From positions 186,001 to 250,000 of the forward strand of contig JAFCMP010000046.1 in assembly GCA_017506865.1 (NCBI GenBank): a stretch of DNA of 64,000 nt, read 5' to 3'. Below the pieces are notes generated by a model. The model had not been told where the DNA came from. It saw nothing but the letters and a program-made list of their open reading frames with translations, and ran no database searches. How positions within the stretch are numbered: position 1 is the first letter of the stretch; the number at the start of each line of letters is the position of its first letter. The DNA is from Tribonema minus. Lineage: Eukaryota > Sar > Xanthophyceae > Tribonematales > Tribonemataceae. The position numbers and the translations under genes are program-made. Of this stretch, positions 11,369 through 23,351 are shown piece by piece.

Positions 11369-12929
11369 CAGCAAGTGCTGAAAGCTTCGGGCATGCACGG
11401 GTTTTGTGTACTTCAAGTATTGGCGGGGAAGGGGGGGGGCAGGGGGGTAGTAAGCAACAGCAGCTCGCTAGTGCTTTTGGCCCCCTTGTATTTGCGGCTA
11501 CCTCATGAACAGCACATATCATCATAGGGTAGTAGGTGGGGTCTGGGCGCGATAGATGCATGTGCGACCATTCGGCGTCACTGCACACACAAGGCAGCAG
11601 GGGTGCGCGGCAGCGGCCGCTGCGTAAGCAGCTGGACTGCTCTCCAGGCACAGCCGCTGCTGCGCTCTCCGCAATTCATGTACTGTTATGTGTACATGTT
11701 GCCGTGTGTGTATGCGCAGCAAAATAAACCTTCACAGGGTCGTAAGGGGGAGGGGTGCCACTCATGGCGTGCATGTGTTGCGGCGCAAGTGGCGGCAGCA
11801 GCAGCTACGAGGCAGTGTGTAGGTATTTCTTTTTGTAAGAGCAGGGGGGAGGGGGGGCGATGCTCCCCAGCAGTGCTCAACACGAGGGCTGCGATCAGCG
11901 CGCCAAAGGTAGCAGCAACGCGGCAATGGAAATCTACAGCAGCGCAATCTGGTGAACACGTGCGCTTTCTCAAGTTGTTTGCTTGTGGTTGTGTGTGACG
12001 TGTTTGCATTGCCTTCTACGTGCGTGATGTGCTGCGCCCTTGTTCATACTGTGTCTTGGCACTTCGTATTGCTACAAAGCCATGCGCACACGGCCCCCGC
12101 ATTGCCTAACCGCTCTCATGTAGTCGAGTGATATGTTCTACTGTAGTGTACCTTCATCACTGCAGTAGGCGGCAGTTCACAGCATGTACGAGCACCTGAG
12201 CAGAACACAACCGCATCAAACTGGACTTTGCGAACATAGCATGTTGGCGCCTTGCTTTGTGTCCAGGTTTGTGTTCACCGTCCACAACATGGCGTTCAAT
12301 AGCAGTCTGACCAGTAAGCGCATACATGAAGCTGAGCAAAGTGTCTGCGATGCATCTACAAAGTTCAACTCGAGCATTGAGCAACTGGTTTTTGCGCAGT
12401 GTCACACATATGCTCGGTCGTGCCACAGCGCAATCAAGTGCCCATATGGGGGTGTTGGCTGCCAAGAAGCAGCCGTAAGCAGCACGCTACCATTGCACAT
12501 ATGTCAAGGCATTACAACCAAGCACTACTGGCAGTCCTGAATGGTGATCTTGGCTGATGAGGCACAAGCACAAATGCAGGCAGATGCATACAGCCAGCCA
12601 ATCGCGCAGATTTGCATGCAAGCGATGACGACATTGACGCCAGTCTGGAAGAGCGCTGCATAGCTATGGGGCAGGTATGTACTATTCATTGGTGATTTGA
12701 GGCAGCTCAAGAAGCTTTGGCCGACGCTTACTGGTGGCAGTGTGACTGAGCACTGCGATACGAATGTACAGGGGGTAGTGGGCGCCTGCTTTGCAAACAC
12801 GGCGCGCTGGCACAGCTACGCGTCATGACGCCAATTGAAGGCCGGAAACGCAAGGGGGAGGGGGGCGAGCTCAAAATACGTATAGGCGGCTCGAAGAGTA
12901 CACACAGCCGCTGTCACTACACAGCCAAC
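11369..12929. other. Convergent intergenic region, no gene seen
   Basis: The region lies between the Hsp20 gene (+) and the 3' end of the Ulp1-type gene (-). Only short non-homologous frames are present. It presumably carries both 3' ends. An AATAAA occurs near 11722 on the + strand. Confidence 0.45.
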
Positions 12930-15900
12930 TCAGTCGCTTTCGCTCAGGAGGTCGATGATGCCGCCGCCTTGTTCACTGCTCTCATACTCGGACCCATCCT
13001 GGTCTTCGCTGTCGCTCTCTGCTGCCTGCGGCGCCGCTGCTGCCCCCTGCTGCGCAGCATCGCCCTCCCCTTCGCTGCCGCCTTCCTCAACTTCCCCCTC
13101 TTCGCCGCTTGCTTCCTCATCCCCCTCGCCCCCTTCCACTTCCCCTTCTTTGCCGCTCGCTTCCTCGCCGCCCTCGCCCGCTTCCACTTCCACTTCGTCC
13201 CCGTCGTCCCCTTCAACTTCCCCTTCTTCGCCGCTCGCTTCCTCGTCCTCCTCGCCCCCCTCCACTTCCCCTTCTTCCTCTTCCTCTGCTTCATACTCCC
13301 CCTGCCCCTCCCCCTCCCCCTCCTCTGACTCTGACACTTCGTTTTCATCAGCGCCTGCCCCCCGGCCCGCCTCAACGTCCCCCTCCCCTTCGCTCATGGC
13401 TTCCCTCTCCTCCCGCTCTTCTCCCTCCGTGGCCGTGCGCTCACCGTCAACAGTGGCATCTTCGCCGCTGCTGGCCTCGCCGCTTTCAGTGCCGCTTTCA
13501 TCCTCGGGCTGCGATTCCTGCTGCTGCTGCTGCTGCTGCTCCTGCGGCACCAACTCAGGTGATGACCGCGCTTCGCTACATGTTTCGCGCTGTCCCTCAA
13601 CGTCCCCCTCATCGTCATCATCTTCCGTTGCGCTGCATTCTGCTGGTTCGCCATCCTCCGGTTCAGCGTCGACTGCCTCTTCCTCTTCACCCATACCCCC
13701 CTCCCCCCCTTCCCCTTCCCCTTCCCCTTCAATATCCCCTTCCTCCTGCTGTCCCACATCCCCCTCCCCTTCCCCTTTAATTCCCCGTTCCTCCTGCTCT
13801 GCCACCCCCCCCTCCCCTTCCCCTTCAATTTCCCCTTCCTCCTGCTCTCCCACGTCCCCATCTCCTTCCCCTTCCCCTGAGGTATCACCTTCCCCCTCTT
13901 CCCCCTCCCCGTCCTCCTCCTCCTCCTCCTCTTCCCCCTCCCCACCCCCGTCACCTTCCCCCTCGCCTCCCACATCAAGGTCATCGTAGAGCACGTCATC
14001 GTCAACGAGCTCCTCCTGACACGCATCATCGCGTGCAGCATCGGCGTCGCCTGCATCCGCTGCGCCAGCCATCGGCTCCTCCGCAGCGAGCTGCAAGCCG
14101 CTGCCGTCAGCGGGCGCCAAGCCGATGCTGCTGCCGCTGGCGCTGCGGCTGCGGTCGGCCGCTTCGCCGCCCGCTGCGCCCTCCTCCTCCTCCACGTCCA
14201 TGGACGCGTCGGCAACGGCTTCCTCCTGCGAGTCGGAGTCGGAGTCGGACACTGCGACCGCGTCGTCTGCATCCTCAGGCATCATAGATATGTCCATGGG
14301 CTGCAGGTCCGCATCCGCCGCCTCTGCGGGGTCGTCGGCCTGAGGCGACTCCATCTGCCGCGATGACGCGTCCGCAGCAGCGCTCAGCCCCGCGCCGCTG
14401 GCGCCTGTCGCGTACGGCTGCTCAGCGTCCCGCAACGCATGCGCTGCCGCAGCGGCGCTGTCAGAAGCCGCATCAAGAGGTTCGTGCTGCGCGTCCTGCA
14501 TCGCGATGTCTGGCGGCGCCGCCTCAGCAGCGCTGGCGGCCGCCGGCCACGGTACCGCTGATGCTGCTTGCGGTGCCGTGCCTGCCGGCAGCGTTGCTGT
14601 CCCCGCAACTGTACCCGCCGGCGCTGCTGCGGGGACAGCGCCGCCCGCCGATACCGTAAATGCTGCTTTGCCCGCTGCCGCGTCGTTTGGTGCCGACACG
14701 GCAGCTGTCGGAATTGCCGGCATCGCCAGCGCGCCGTCGTCTTGCAGTGCCGCCCCTTCTCGCACAGAGTCTGCACCGATGGCCGAACGCTGTGCATGGT
14801 CCGCACGCGGCGAATGTTGCGCGCCTTCCGGCGCCGCCGCTGCGGCCGCTTGGGCGTCTGCGGCGTTCGCACCCTGCAGCACCAGCGGCAGCAGCGGCGG
14901 CGGCGCGCCCTTCTCCGCAGCAGCGGCAGCGCACGATGCCGCCGCTGCCCACGGCACCACCGGCGCAACTTCGGGGGCCGCCGGCGCCGCAGCCGCTGCC
15001 TCGGATTCGACTGCTGCCGCTGCCGGGTTTGCGTGCATGTCCGGGGGTGGAGGCGAGTGCGCAGGCGATGCCGCCGCGCCTGCGTCAGTGCTCAAGCTGG
15101 CAGCAGCGCTCAGATCGCCGGCCTCGAGGATTATGAGCGCGATCCTGCGGCGGATGACGGGGATGTCCGCCTGCGAGAAGTCGAGCGGGTGCCCCGCGTG
15201 CAGCCTGCGCAGGAGGAAGAGCGTCACAGTTGCGGTTGGCTGCTGATGGGAGCGTCGCACGTGCAGTTCGCTGCTGGGCAGGCAGCGCTGCGCGTGAAGC
15301 ACCGTGTGTGACGTACACTGGCGACACTGAGTAAGAGCTGAGACACCACAATTAGGGCACTGAATGCAGTGCAGCGGATGCTTGAGCGCAATGCTGCCCG
15401 CACCGTCAGCGCTGTGCGGCAGCCATGCGCATCAGCGAACGGCATTGCCGATCACACCAACGCACACCATGCAGTGCACATGGCGCAACCTCAACCACAG
15501 GGCGTGTCATGTCACTTCGACTCCTCATGCCCGGCACAACACACTTCTCAACACTTCTCAGTGCAGAGTGTCCGAGACAGCCCGCGACACGACTCCCGCG
15601 TTCACGGGAGCGCAGGTCGTCAGCACCGCTCAGCGACCGCACCTGTCGATCATGGCGAGCATGAAGGCGCCGCAGTCCACGCCGTTGGCCTGCTGCGGCA
15701 CGCCAGCCGCGTTGCGCCGCCGCGGCCACTGCGCCACCTGGCGTGGCACGCACAGCAATGAAGTGGCGAGCGATGATGCGGATATCAGCTACAGCAGCAG
15801 CGCAGCTCACGCAGCGCACATGTGCGTGCGTCCCTTCCATGCTTCTCGAGCAACACCGAGACGTGAGACGTCTGCTGCCGCGCCGCGGCGCCGCTGCCAC

Positions 15901-18900
15901 CGCGCGACCTTGCGGCAGCGGCGCGTGCAGACGGGCGAGTGCGACGGCACATGTGTGTGGTGGTTGATGGGAGGCGCACTCTGCATGTATTGTTCAAGTT
16001 GCAAATTCAACTTCAAGTTGAGGTGTCGCGCCGCGCCGCCGCGGCCACCGCGCCACCTCTGCTTGTCAAGGTACACGATGGCTGCCTGGTGTTGGCAATG
16101 CAAGGAAGCTTTACTGCTTCCGAAGATGCGAACCTGTGGCAGCCTCGCGTGCAGAAGTGCAAGTGCGACGGCACATGTGTGTGGTGGTTGATGAGGGGGG
16201 CGCTCTGCATGTATTGTTCAAGTTGCAAGTTCAATTTCAAGTTAAGGTGTCGCACCGCGCCGCCGCGGCCAGCGCGCCACCTTCCGGCAGCGGCGCGTGC
16301 AGAGGGGCAAGTGCGACGGCACATGTGCGTGGTGGTTGATGAGGGGCGCGCTCTGCATGCATTTGTTCAAGCATCAAGTTCAGAATCAAGTTGAGATGTG
16401 GCTTGTACCAGTAGCCGAGCCACATGGACCGGCACATGCGTGGTGGTTGATGTGCGTCGCGCTCTGCATGCATTTGTTGAAGTGTCAAATTGAATTTGAA
16501 GTTCAAGTCGAGGTGTGGTAGGTATTCCCTCAGTGCGTGCGGCTCGTAATGCAGTAGCGAGTCACATGGACGGGCTGCAGGCCACGCCCTGCCGCGGCGC
16601 GTGGCGCGATGAGGTGTTGAGCACTGATGCGGACATCAGCTGCGGCAGCAATGCAGCTCACGTAGGCGCACATGTGTGCGTATGTGTCCCTTCTTTTGCG
16701 GAGTTTGAGGGAGCGGCGGTGGTGCACGTGCGGCGCTCGCCGTGCGCCGATTCGAAGACCGAAGAAGGGACGTGCACTCAAACAACACCACGTGTTTCTC
16801 CAGGACCGCTGAGACATCAAAGGTCTGCTACTGCTGGCGCATAGCCGACGTTCACTCGCGACCTGCTGGGCAGCTCGGTGCATAATGCTTCCCCTGCGCT
16901 GTTGCAGCAGCCATGCTGCCAACCCGCACTGTCACTCTGGAGCAGCAGCTCAGCTAAATGGCCCTGATTTTCATGATGATCCTCAACAGTGGAGCAGGCC
17001 CCGCGCATCGCCCAGTTGGACGTGACGCAGGGTCAGTTGTGAACCACCAGCGATGCGACGCGCATTCGGCATGGCGACCGTGGCGCTTGCTCATTGGAAC
17101 AGCACCAATTTCAGCAGAACACAAACGCAAGCGCGCACGCGTGCGGCCGCTCGACACGCACCTCCGGCCACGGCTGCCCGTGCCGCGCCTCCCGCTCGTC
17201 GCTCGCAAAGCGCGCCAGATTGTCCAGCACCTGCGGCAGCTCTCGCTGCAAGCTGCGGCAGTGGAGGGGGGGCGGGGGGGGGGGGGCGGGGGCAGCGCTC
17301 AGCAACACACAGAAGCAGCGCGTTTTTGTGCGGGTGGAATAACCCCTCGTGATGTGAACTTGAAGGAGTTGCTCGCACTGCGGCATGTTGCTGTTGAAGT
17401 GTCCAAAGGCCCACAAAAGTGGTGATTGCGGGCATGCATTGCGAGCCCGCAGCTGCTAGACATTCTGTGATCACTGCACCTATTCTGCAACCACTTAGAA
17501 GTTTGTAACAACACTTCCGCAACACTGGAGCAAGGGCTTCTCAAACAAAAGGCAACCATTCTGTGGTTCTTGCATTGTGTTGCAGCCAGAACTGCCAAAC
17601 TCCGCTTTGGCATTCAACAGCACCACTCTTTAGATTGCACATTGCACCCTTGCCACGGGCCAACGACGGCATCAAGTGCGCACCATGCCAAACCCAAACC
17701 CAAACCCTATCTCTCACCTTGACCCTAATCCACAGCGCGCGATGACTTTAGACTGTGCATACATGCTCAGGGTGAACCTGGCTGATATACACCTCGAAGT
17801 ATGTACACATGGTGCAGGCGGCAGCGCTCGCACCTGTCGTAGTACTCCCTGCGGCGTTCAACAGCAACATTGTTAAGATTGCATACATTGAAGTATACGA
17901 CATCGAGTGCTTGCTATGCAACCTTCAGCTCACATCGACTCTGAACCGAATATACATACATACAAGGTGAAGCTAGCTTATAGTACGTACACATGATGCA
18001 GGTGGCAGCGCTCACACCTGTCGTAGTACTCCATGCACGCGCCCGCAAAGTTGACAACCGCGACCGCCCAGTGGCTGCGCCCCGCGTGCACGGGCACGAT
18101 GAGCCGGTCGAGCGCTGCCACGTCGGCGCCGGCGCGCGTCAGGTAGCGCCGCACGTCGTCGTAGCTGCAGCGCTCAGCACAGGGAACGGCAACACGCAGA
18201 GCGTTGGTGGGGCATCACATGTTGCGGGGAAGCGATGACATGCGTGCACGGTCAGGTACCGCAGGGGTGCAGAGACACTGTCGCAGCGAAACGACGAATA
18301 CACACATGCGCGCCGTGCTGCGCGCCGAGGCGGCGGCTGCGTCAGGCGAGTGGCAGTGCTCCGGTGGTCACCGTTGCCCTGCCGATGGTGCATGGCGCGG
18401 CGCAGGGTCGCAGCGCCGTTGTGGGCGGGGCGTGCAACGGAAAGCGCCGTGCAGGGAGCGCAGCGGCGGCGCGGCGGCAGCACAACTCAGCACCCCGGCA
18501 CAAACTGCCGATCGAGAGGGACGCTGTGCAATGAGCGTTGCGGAGGCAACCCCATGTTGACCCTGAAGCTGCGTAGGGGGCGTGCACATGTGCCATGTAA
18601 GGGGCGGCTTTCCGCAGAACTGAGCAATGATGATCTCCGTGCACGTGTGACTGGCAGCATGGCAGCAGCGGCAGCGGCAGCAGCAGCAGCAGCAGCAGCT
18701 GCAGCAGCAGCGCGCGCACCGCACATCGGCGCTGGCCCGTCGGCGCTGGGCAACGAGCGGCGGCACGGCGAATGACCTGCCAGCAGGCGTGCGGACGCTG
18801 ACGCACAGGCGCTTAGGGCCTAAAGATAGGGTTAGGGACGACGGAAGTGCGCCGGCGCGTGCGCTGCGTGCGCAGACGCGCGCATTTCCCGCGTCAAGGA

Positions 18901-19066
18901 CGGCCGCGGCACACCCGTCTTCGTTTCGACCCTGTCTGAATTTCAACCTGTGCTTCAAACCCTGCTTCAACTTTCTGATTCAAATTCTACTTCAACTTGG
19001 CAGGTACGAGGGCATGTTCCGCGGCGGCCTCCAGGGTGGACCCGGGACCGTGCTCTGTGTAGCGGT

Positions 19067-19097
<31 letters not shown>

Positions 19098-22000
19098 GTG
19101 CGCGCACCGCCGGCGCTCAGGGTTGGGGTTAGGGTCAGTAACGACAGAGCTGCACCGGCGCGCGTGCTGCTTGCGCAGACGCACGCATTCCCGCGTCAAG
19201 CGCAGCCCCAAGACCCTGCCTTGTATCCTTCAAGCCTGATGCGCCCATTACTGGACCGCCAATGGCGCCACAATGCGCTGCGGCGTGCGCATGGGGACTC
19301 GCGCGGGGGGGGGGGGCTCACCTGTAGCCCCTGCCGTGCTCGCTAAGCTGCGCGTAGAAGAAGGTGTTGGCCACGAAGCTGCGGGGCGCGCCCGCGCCGC
19401 CGCTGCCGTCGCCGCCGCCGCCGCTGCGCTGCGCGTCGTGGCTCACCACCTGGCGAGGAACGAGAACAGCGGCGCCTGACGCCATCAGCAGTGGACAGCG
19501 GTAGCAGCGCATTGCAGCTGCAAGTCGAGACAGCAGAGACGGAGGCCGCCCGCCGTGATGAAGTAGGATAGGGTCAAGACGGGGTGTGCTGTGAGCAAAC
19601 GGCAAACGCACGCTCTGTGCCATGGCAACTAGGCAGGACCTGGACAGTGCACAGCGCAGGTCACACGCGGTACACGCGCTCGCTTGCGAGGGCCGGCGCT
19701 GCTGCTGTGCGAATGTTCACTTCCAAGAGGGGCGCCGCAGACGCGCTGTCGTGCGGAGCGTCCGCGCTGCTTCCCCTTGCGCGGGCGCCTTGGCGCGTCG
19801 ACCAGGAGGCCAAAGCTCAACGCTGCTCCTGCAGTGCGCACGCTCCTGTGCAGGGTTCGCCGAGATGCTGCGCGAACGATCGCTACCACAAGGCGCAGCA
19901 CCGACACGCACTCATGCACACGGTCCGCGCTCCCGCCCCTCGTGCCAGCGCATCGATTCCGCAGGTACACACACACACGCGCAGCACTCAGCTGCGCCCC
20001 CTCATACCTACATACCTTGACGTAGAAGTTGATGACCTCGTCGTTGAGCCACTTGCCGTCACGCAGCGTGCGCAGGCTGCGGCGCGACACGGTGTCCGCC
20101 TGGAAGCCGCGCGCCAGCACCTGCGTGCGCGCATATGAGGTGTTGTGCCACTTTGATATGTGTTGTGTCGGAGGAAGTACATAGATTCTCTATCAGGCCC
20201 CCTGTCGACGTCAGCGACTGTGGCTGTACGGCATAGAGCCCTGAGGGTTCGCTGCGTTGGCCCGCGTACGTGCCTGCACTGCGGCGTAGGATCTGCTGCA
20301 ATGGAGGGCTGACGATGTGCCTGCAAACTTGATGCCATGTTCACCGCGCAGCCTGATGGCGACTCCGGCACAGGCGTGCGCTCACGTGTGAGTGTCGCGG
20401 CAGCGGCTCAGCAAGCCGCGCACGCAGCCGCGCGCAGGCTGCCTGGAGTGGACAAGTGCGCTGCGCCGCGGCCGCGGCATCCGCTGACGCAGTTCAAAAT
20501 CACAGACGTTTGCGCTCCACGACAAGGCAGGCGCAGGCGCGCAGTGCTCATGCCTGGGGGCCTTGCGGCTTATGTGGGTGGTATGCGTGTCGTGTTGGAC
20601 TGGCGTATGCGCAGCGAGCTGCAGATGCCTCCGCCCGCGCAGCAGGCGGCAACGTACTGCCTGCAGGTCTGCGTGACGAAGTTGAGCTCCGAGCTGCCAA
20701 TAACGTCCGCTGGGGACCCTGCCACCGCTGCTGTGCTCCTTGGGATATACCCGCAGACCAGAGCCGGTGTACTTTACTTCACTTGAACAGCAAGCAAGTA
20801 CTTCAATAACGAGGTGACGCACCTCCTCCTGGTCCGCGTCCGGGTCCCACGCGGCCCTTAGCGCACTCCGCTCCTCCTCCGTGAGCGCCGCTTCCGCCGC
20901 TTCCACTGCTTTCGCCGCTTCTGCTTCCGCTGCTTCTGCCGCTTCCGCTGCTTCCGCCACGTCCGCTGCTTCCGCTGCCTCCGCCACTACCGCTGCTGCT
21001 GCCGCCTCCGCCGCTTCGGCTGCTTCGGCTGCTTCCGCCGCGCCATCAGCGTCGAGCGCTGCTGCGCCGTCATCCAGTGCTATTGCTACGTCCGCCGCCA
21101 TGGCATCCGCCGCCGCCGCCGCTGCCGCTGCTGCCATTGGTATCGTGTCAGCCGCTGCCCCTTCCTCCATGGCGTCGCCGTCCCACTCGCCGCGGCCTAT
21201 GTCCTCATAGGCGCTGCCGCCGCTGCTGCCGCCGCCGCCGGCTCTGCGCTCACCTGCATCAGCGTCAATGCCGTCGCGGCGACCCGCATTGCTGAGCGCT
21301 GAAGCACTGCCGCCAGCAGCCACTGCAGCGGAGCGAGCGCCGCTGCTGTCTTCAAGGTCGCCGCCGTCGTCATCATAGTACGGCGGTGGCCCTTGCCCAT
21401 TCTGTACACGGACGGGGCGGGCAGGTAGGTACGATATGTATTGATGAGCATTGTGCAAACTGCGCGCGCGTGATGCACTGCAGTGACGCAGCCCTCGCCG
21501 ACTGCGCTCGCGCAGGCGCCCATGAAATCTTGCAGAACGGAAGCAGCACATGTGTGCATATTGCGGGCTTTGCTTCTGCTGCACTGCGCAGGCGTCTAGA
21601 GCATTGGCGACGCCGTGTCCACAGCGACGTCGCTTGCATGGTGTCAGAATGCACCAACACGTGATGCGTGGCGCGCTTGAGCACAGCACACAGATGTCGT
21701 TTGTGCATTGACGCCTTCCGCAACGCGTGTTGCCTGGCAGCATCGTCGTCTCAAACTAACACAGCTTCTTCAAATTTGTGCACGACAGCACGAATGGTCA
21801 TCAGACGCAGCCATAAGTAGGTGACAACTATGAGGTATGCTGCGCTCTGCATGGTAAAAACCAGCACTGCAACGCTGAACGAGGACCCGAGAACCAAGTA
21901 GACGCCAATCTACGGCCCTGCTCACGAGTTGCTTAGCATGTGACACCCACAGAGATTACCTGGTGAGCATGGGCACCTAAACTTGCTGCACCGCCGCCGT

Positions 22001-23351
22001 GGCTGCTGCTGGCGCCATCGCTGCCGCCGCTGCGCATCTCACTGCCGCCACCGCCCGTGCCCGCCCAGCCACCAGCATCGCCGTCTTGCCAGTCTGCGCC
22101 TTGCTGCTGTTCATACAGCGGCGATTCTTCCTGTGTGACCTGCTGCTGCGCCCGCGCCCCCTGCCCCTGGTGCCGCTGCCACAGCTGCTGCTGCCAATGC
22201 TGCTGCAGCTGATACCAGCGCTGCCGCTGCTGCTGCAGCTGCTGGTGCTGCCGCTGCTGCGGTGTCGGCGGCGGCGCTGCGTGCGCGTACAAGGTATAGG
22301 GTCCGTCTTCCGGCCTTCGCTGCGGCAGGCTGGCGGTCATCTCCATGACTCGCGAGTCGCCCCACCCCGTTGCAGCGCCGGCAGCGGAGGCAGCGGCTGC
22401 GAGCTGCTGCGCCGTCGCTGGCTCAAGCTGCAGCGGCGTCAGCAGCGCGACGCTGCCGTTGCTGGGCAGTCGCGACCTGAAGGGCCTGCTGCGCTGCCCC
22501 CTAGATATCCGCCACGGGGCCACCACCCTCCTGCCCAGTGCTGCGTTGCTGCTAGTGCTGGTGGTGGCAGTGCTGCTGCTGCTAGCGCCGCCGCCGTTGC
22601 CGCCGCCGTTGCTGGATGAAGAAGAGGCTCCCGGATCCTGTGATCGCTGCTTATAGACGAGAGGAAAACCAGATTTGCTGCTGCAGTAAATAACAAAAAC
22701 GTAAAACAAAATACGACAACGACAACAACCCGGCTCACGAACTGATGCTTTGAGGAGACAACCTGCAGGACATTGGCTAGCTAGCAAGCTATGGAGTGAG
22801 CAGTCGCATGATTGCTGGAACATGGTGCCACTGCCACCGTCTGCGAACGGCATCAGCTATGCTGCAATTACTGGCGCCAGTGTTGCAAACACTGCCTTCA
22901 CCTAATGCTGAGCACACAAGGTGATTGTGGCGCTCAATTTGGTGCATGGCAGTGTCAATAGAGAGAGTGATTTGGCGGCCAATATGAAGCCGGCTCAACT
23001 CAGTCTTTACGCGGCACATCCGGCGAATGTGGCATTGTTGGCATTGTTGGCGTCAGAGACTAGCTTGATGCCGTACGCGAAATCCATGAAGCACCGGACA
23101 CACCAAGTTCGGTCTTTTGTGGTGCAGGCGAAGTCTGCATTGCCATGGCGAGTTGTTGCCTTCAAAGTGCATGATGATAGCTCAACATATATGCCATGAG
23201 TTTTTCTCACCCCGTCACTGTTGTTGAACGCCACTTGTGTCTTTTGCCTTTTCTGAGGCCTGACAGCAGGTTCATCAGCAGGCTCGGTTCTAGGCCGCTT
23301 AAAGCCAAAAACGTCGCCGGCCATAGCCTTCATTCGCCGCAGGACATCCAT
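12930..23351 (-). CDS. Ulp1/SENP-type SUMO protease with a long acidic C-terminal tail
   Basis: Nine phase-consistent exons: 23211-23351, 21960-22637, 20823-21401, 20016-20120, 19322-19449, 18018-18164, 17162-17252, 15643-15737 and 12930-15204, about 1412 aa. Residues 1-47 carry a bipartite-like nuclear signal (KRPR, PQKRQK). Exons 2 and 3 are Gln- and Ala-rich. The C48 peptidase domain spans about residues 467-690: WLNDEVINFYVK, NTFFYAQL, HWAVAVVN (catalytic His ~575), YYDSL (Asp ~592, 17 residues on, as in yeast Ulp1) and PQQANGVDCGAF (Gln ~639, Cys ~645, six apart). It ends with the family's FSQADIPVIRRRIA helix. All catalytic residues are intact, so SUMO maturation or deconjugation in the nucleus is expected. 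The last exon adds about 720 residues, Ala-rich and then Glu/Gly-rich, ending GGGIIDLLSESD, which resembles a SUMO-interaction motif. Several introns carry copies of exon edges. Confidence 0.93.
15690..16700 (-). repeat. Acceptor-side exon copy and a four-unit array in a Ulp1 intron
   Basis: The sequence around the acceptor of the Cys-bearing exon (about 15690-15838) recurs in diverged form at 16567-16700. Shared blocks include gatgcgga.atcagct and gcagctcacg. Between them lie about four tandem units (about 15900-16060, 16140-16280, 16280-16400 and 16420-16520). These share gcgacggcacatgtg, tggtggttgatg and attcaa.ttcaagttgag. Confidence 0.75.
17804..18036 (-). repeat. Exon end and donor duplication at the catalytic Asp exon
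   Basis: On the minus strand, the end of the exon encoding the His and Asp active-site residues (gagtactacgacag|gtgtgagcg, at 17984-18036) is repeated about 180 bases into the following intron (17804-17855). The copy keeps the YYD codons and a GT donor (gagtactacgacag|gtgcgagcg). Confidence 0.85.

Noticed and set aside
12955..13989. Plus-strand open frame of 344 codons rich in Ser/Pro
   Set aside because: It is the exact antisense of the Glu/Gly-rich tail of the minus-strand Ulp1-type gene. GAG/GAA repeats automatically read as Ser/Pro/Leu without stops on the other strand.
14506..15246. Plus-strand Ala-rich frame of 246 codons
   Set aside because: Antisense shadow of the Ala-rich part of the same exon. 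It has no start context, splice partners or family features.
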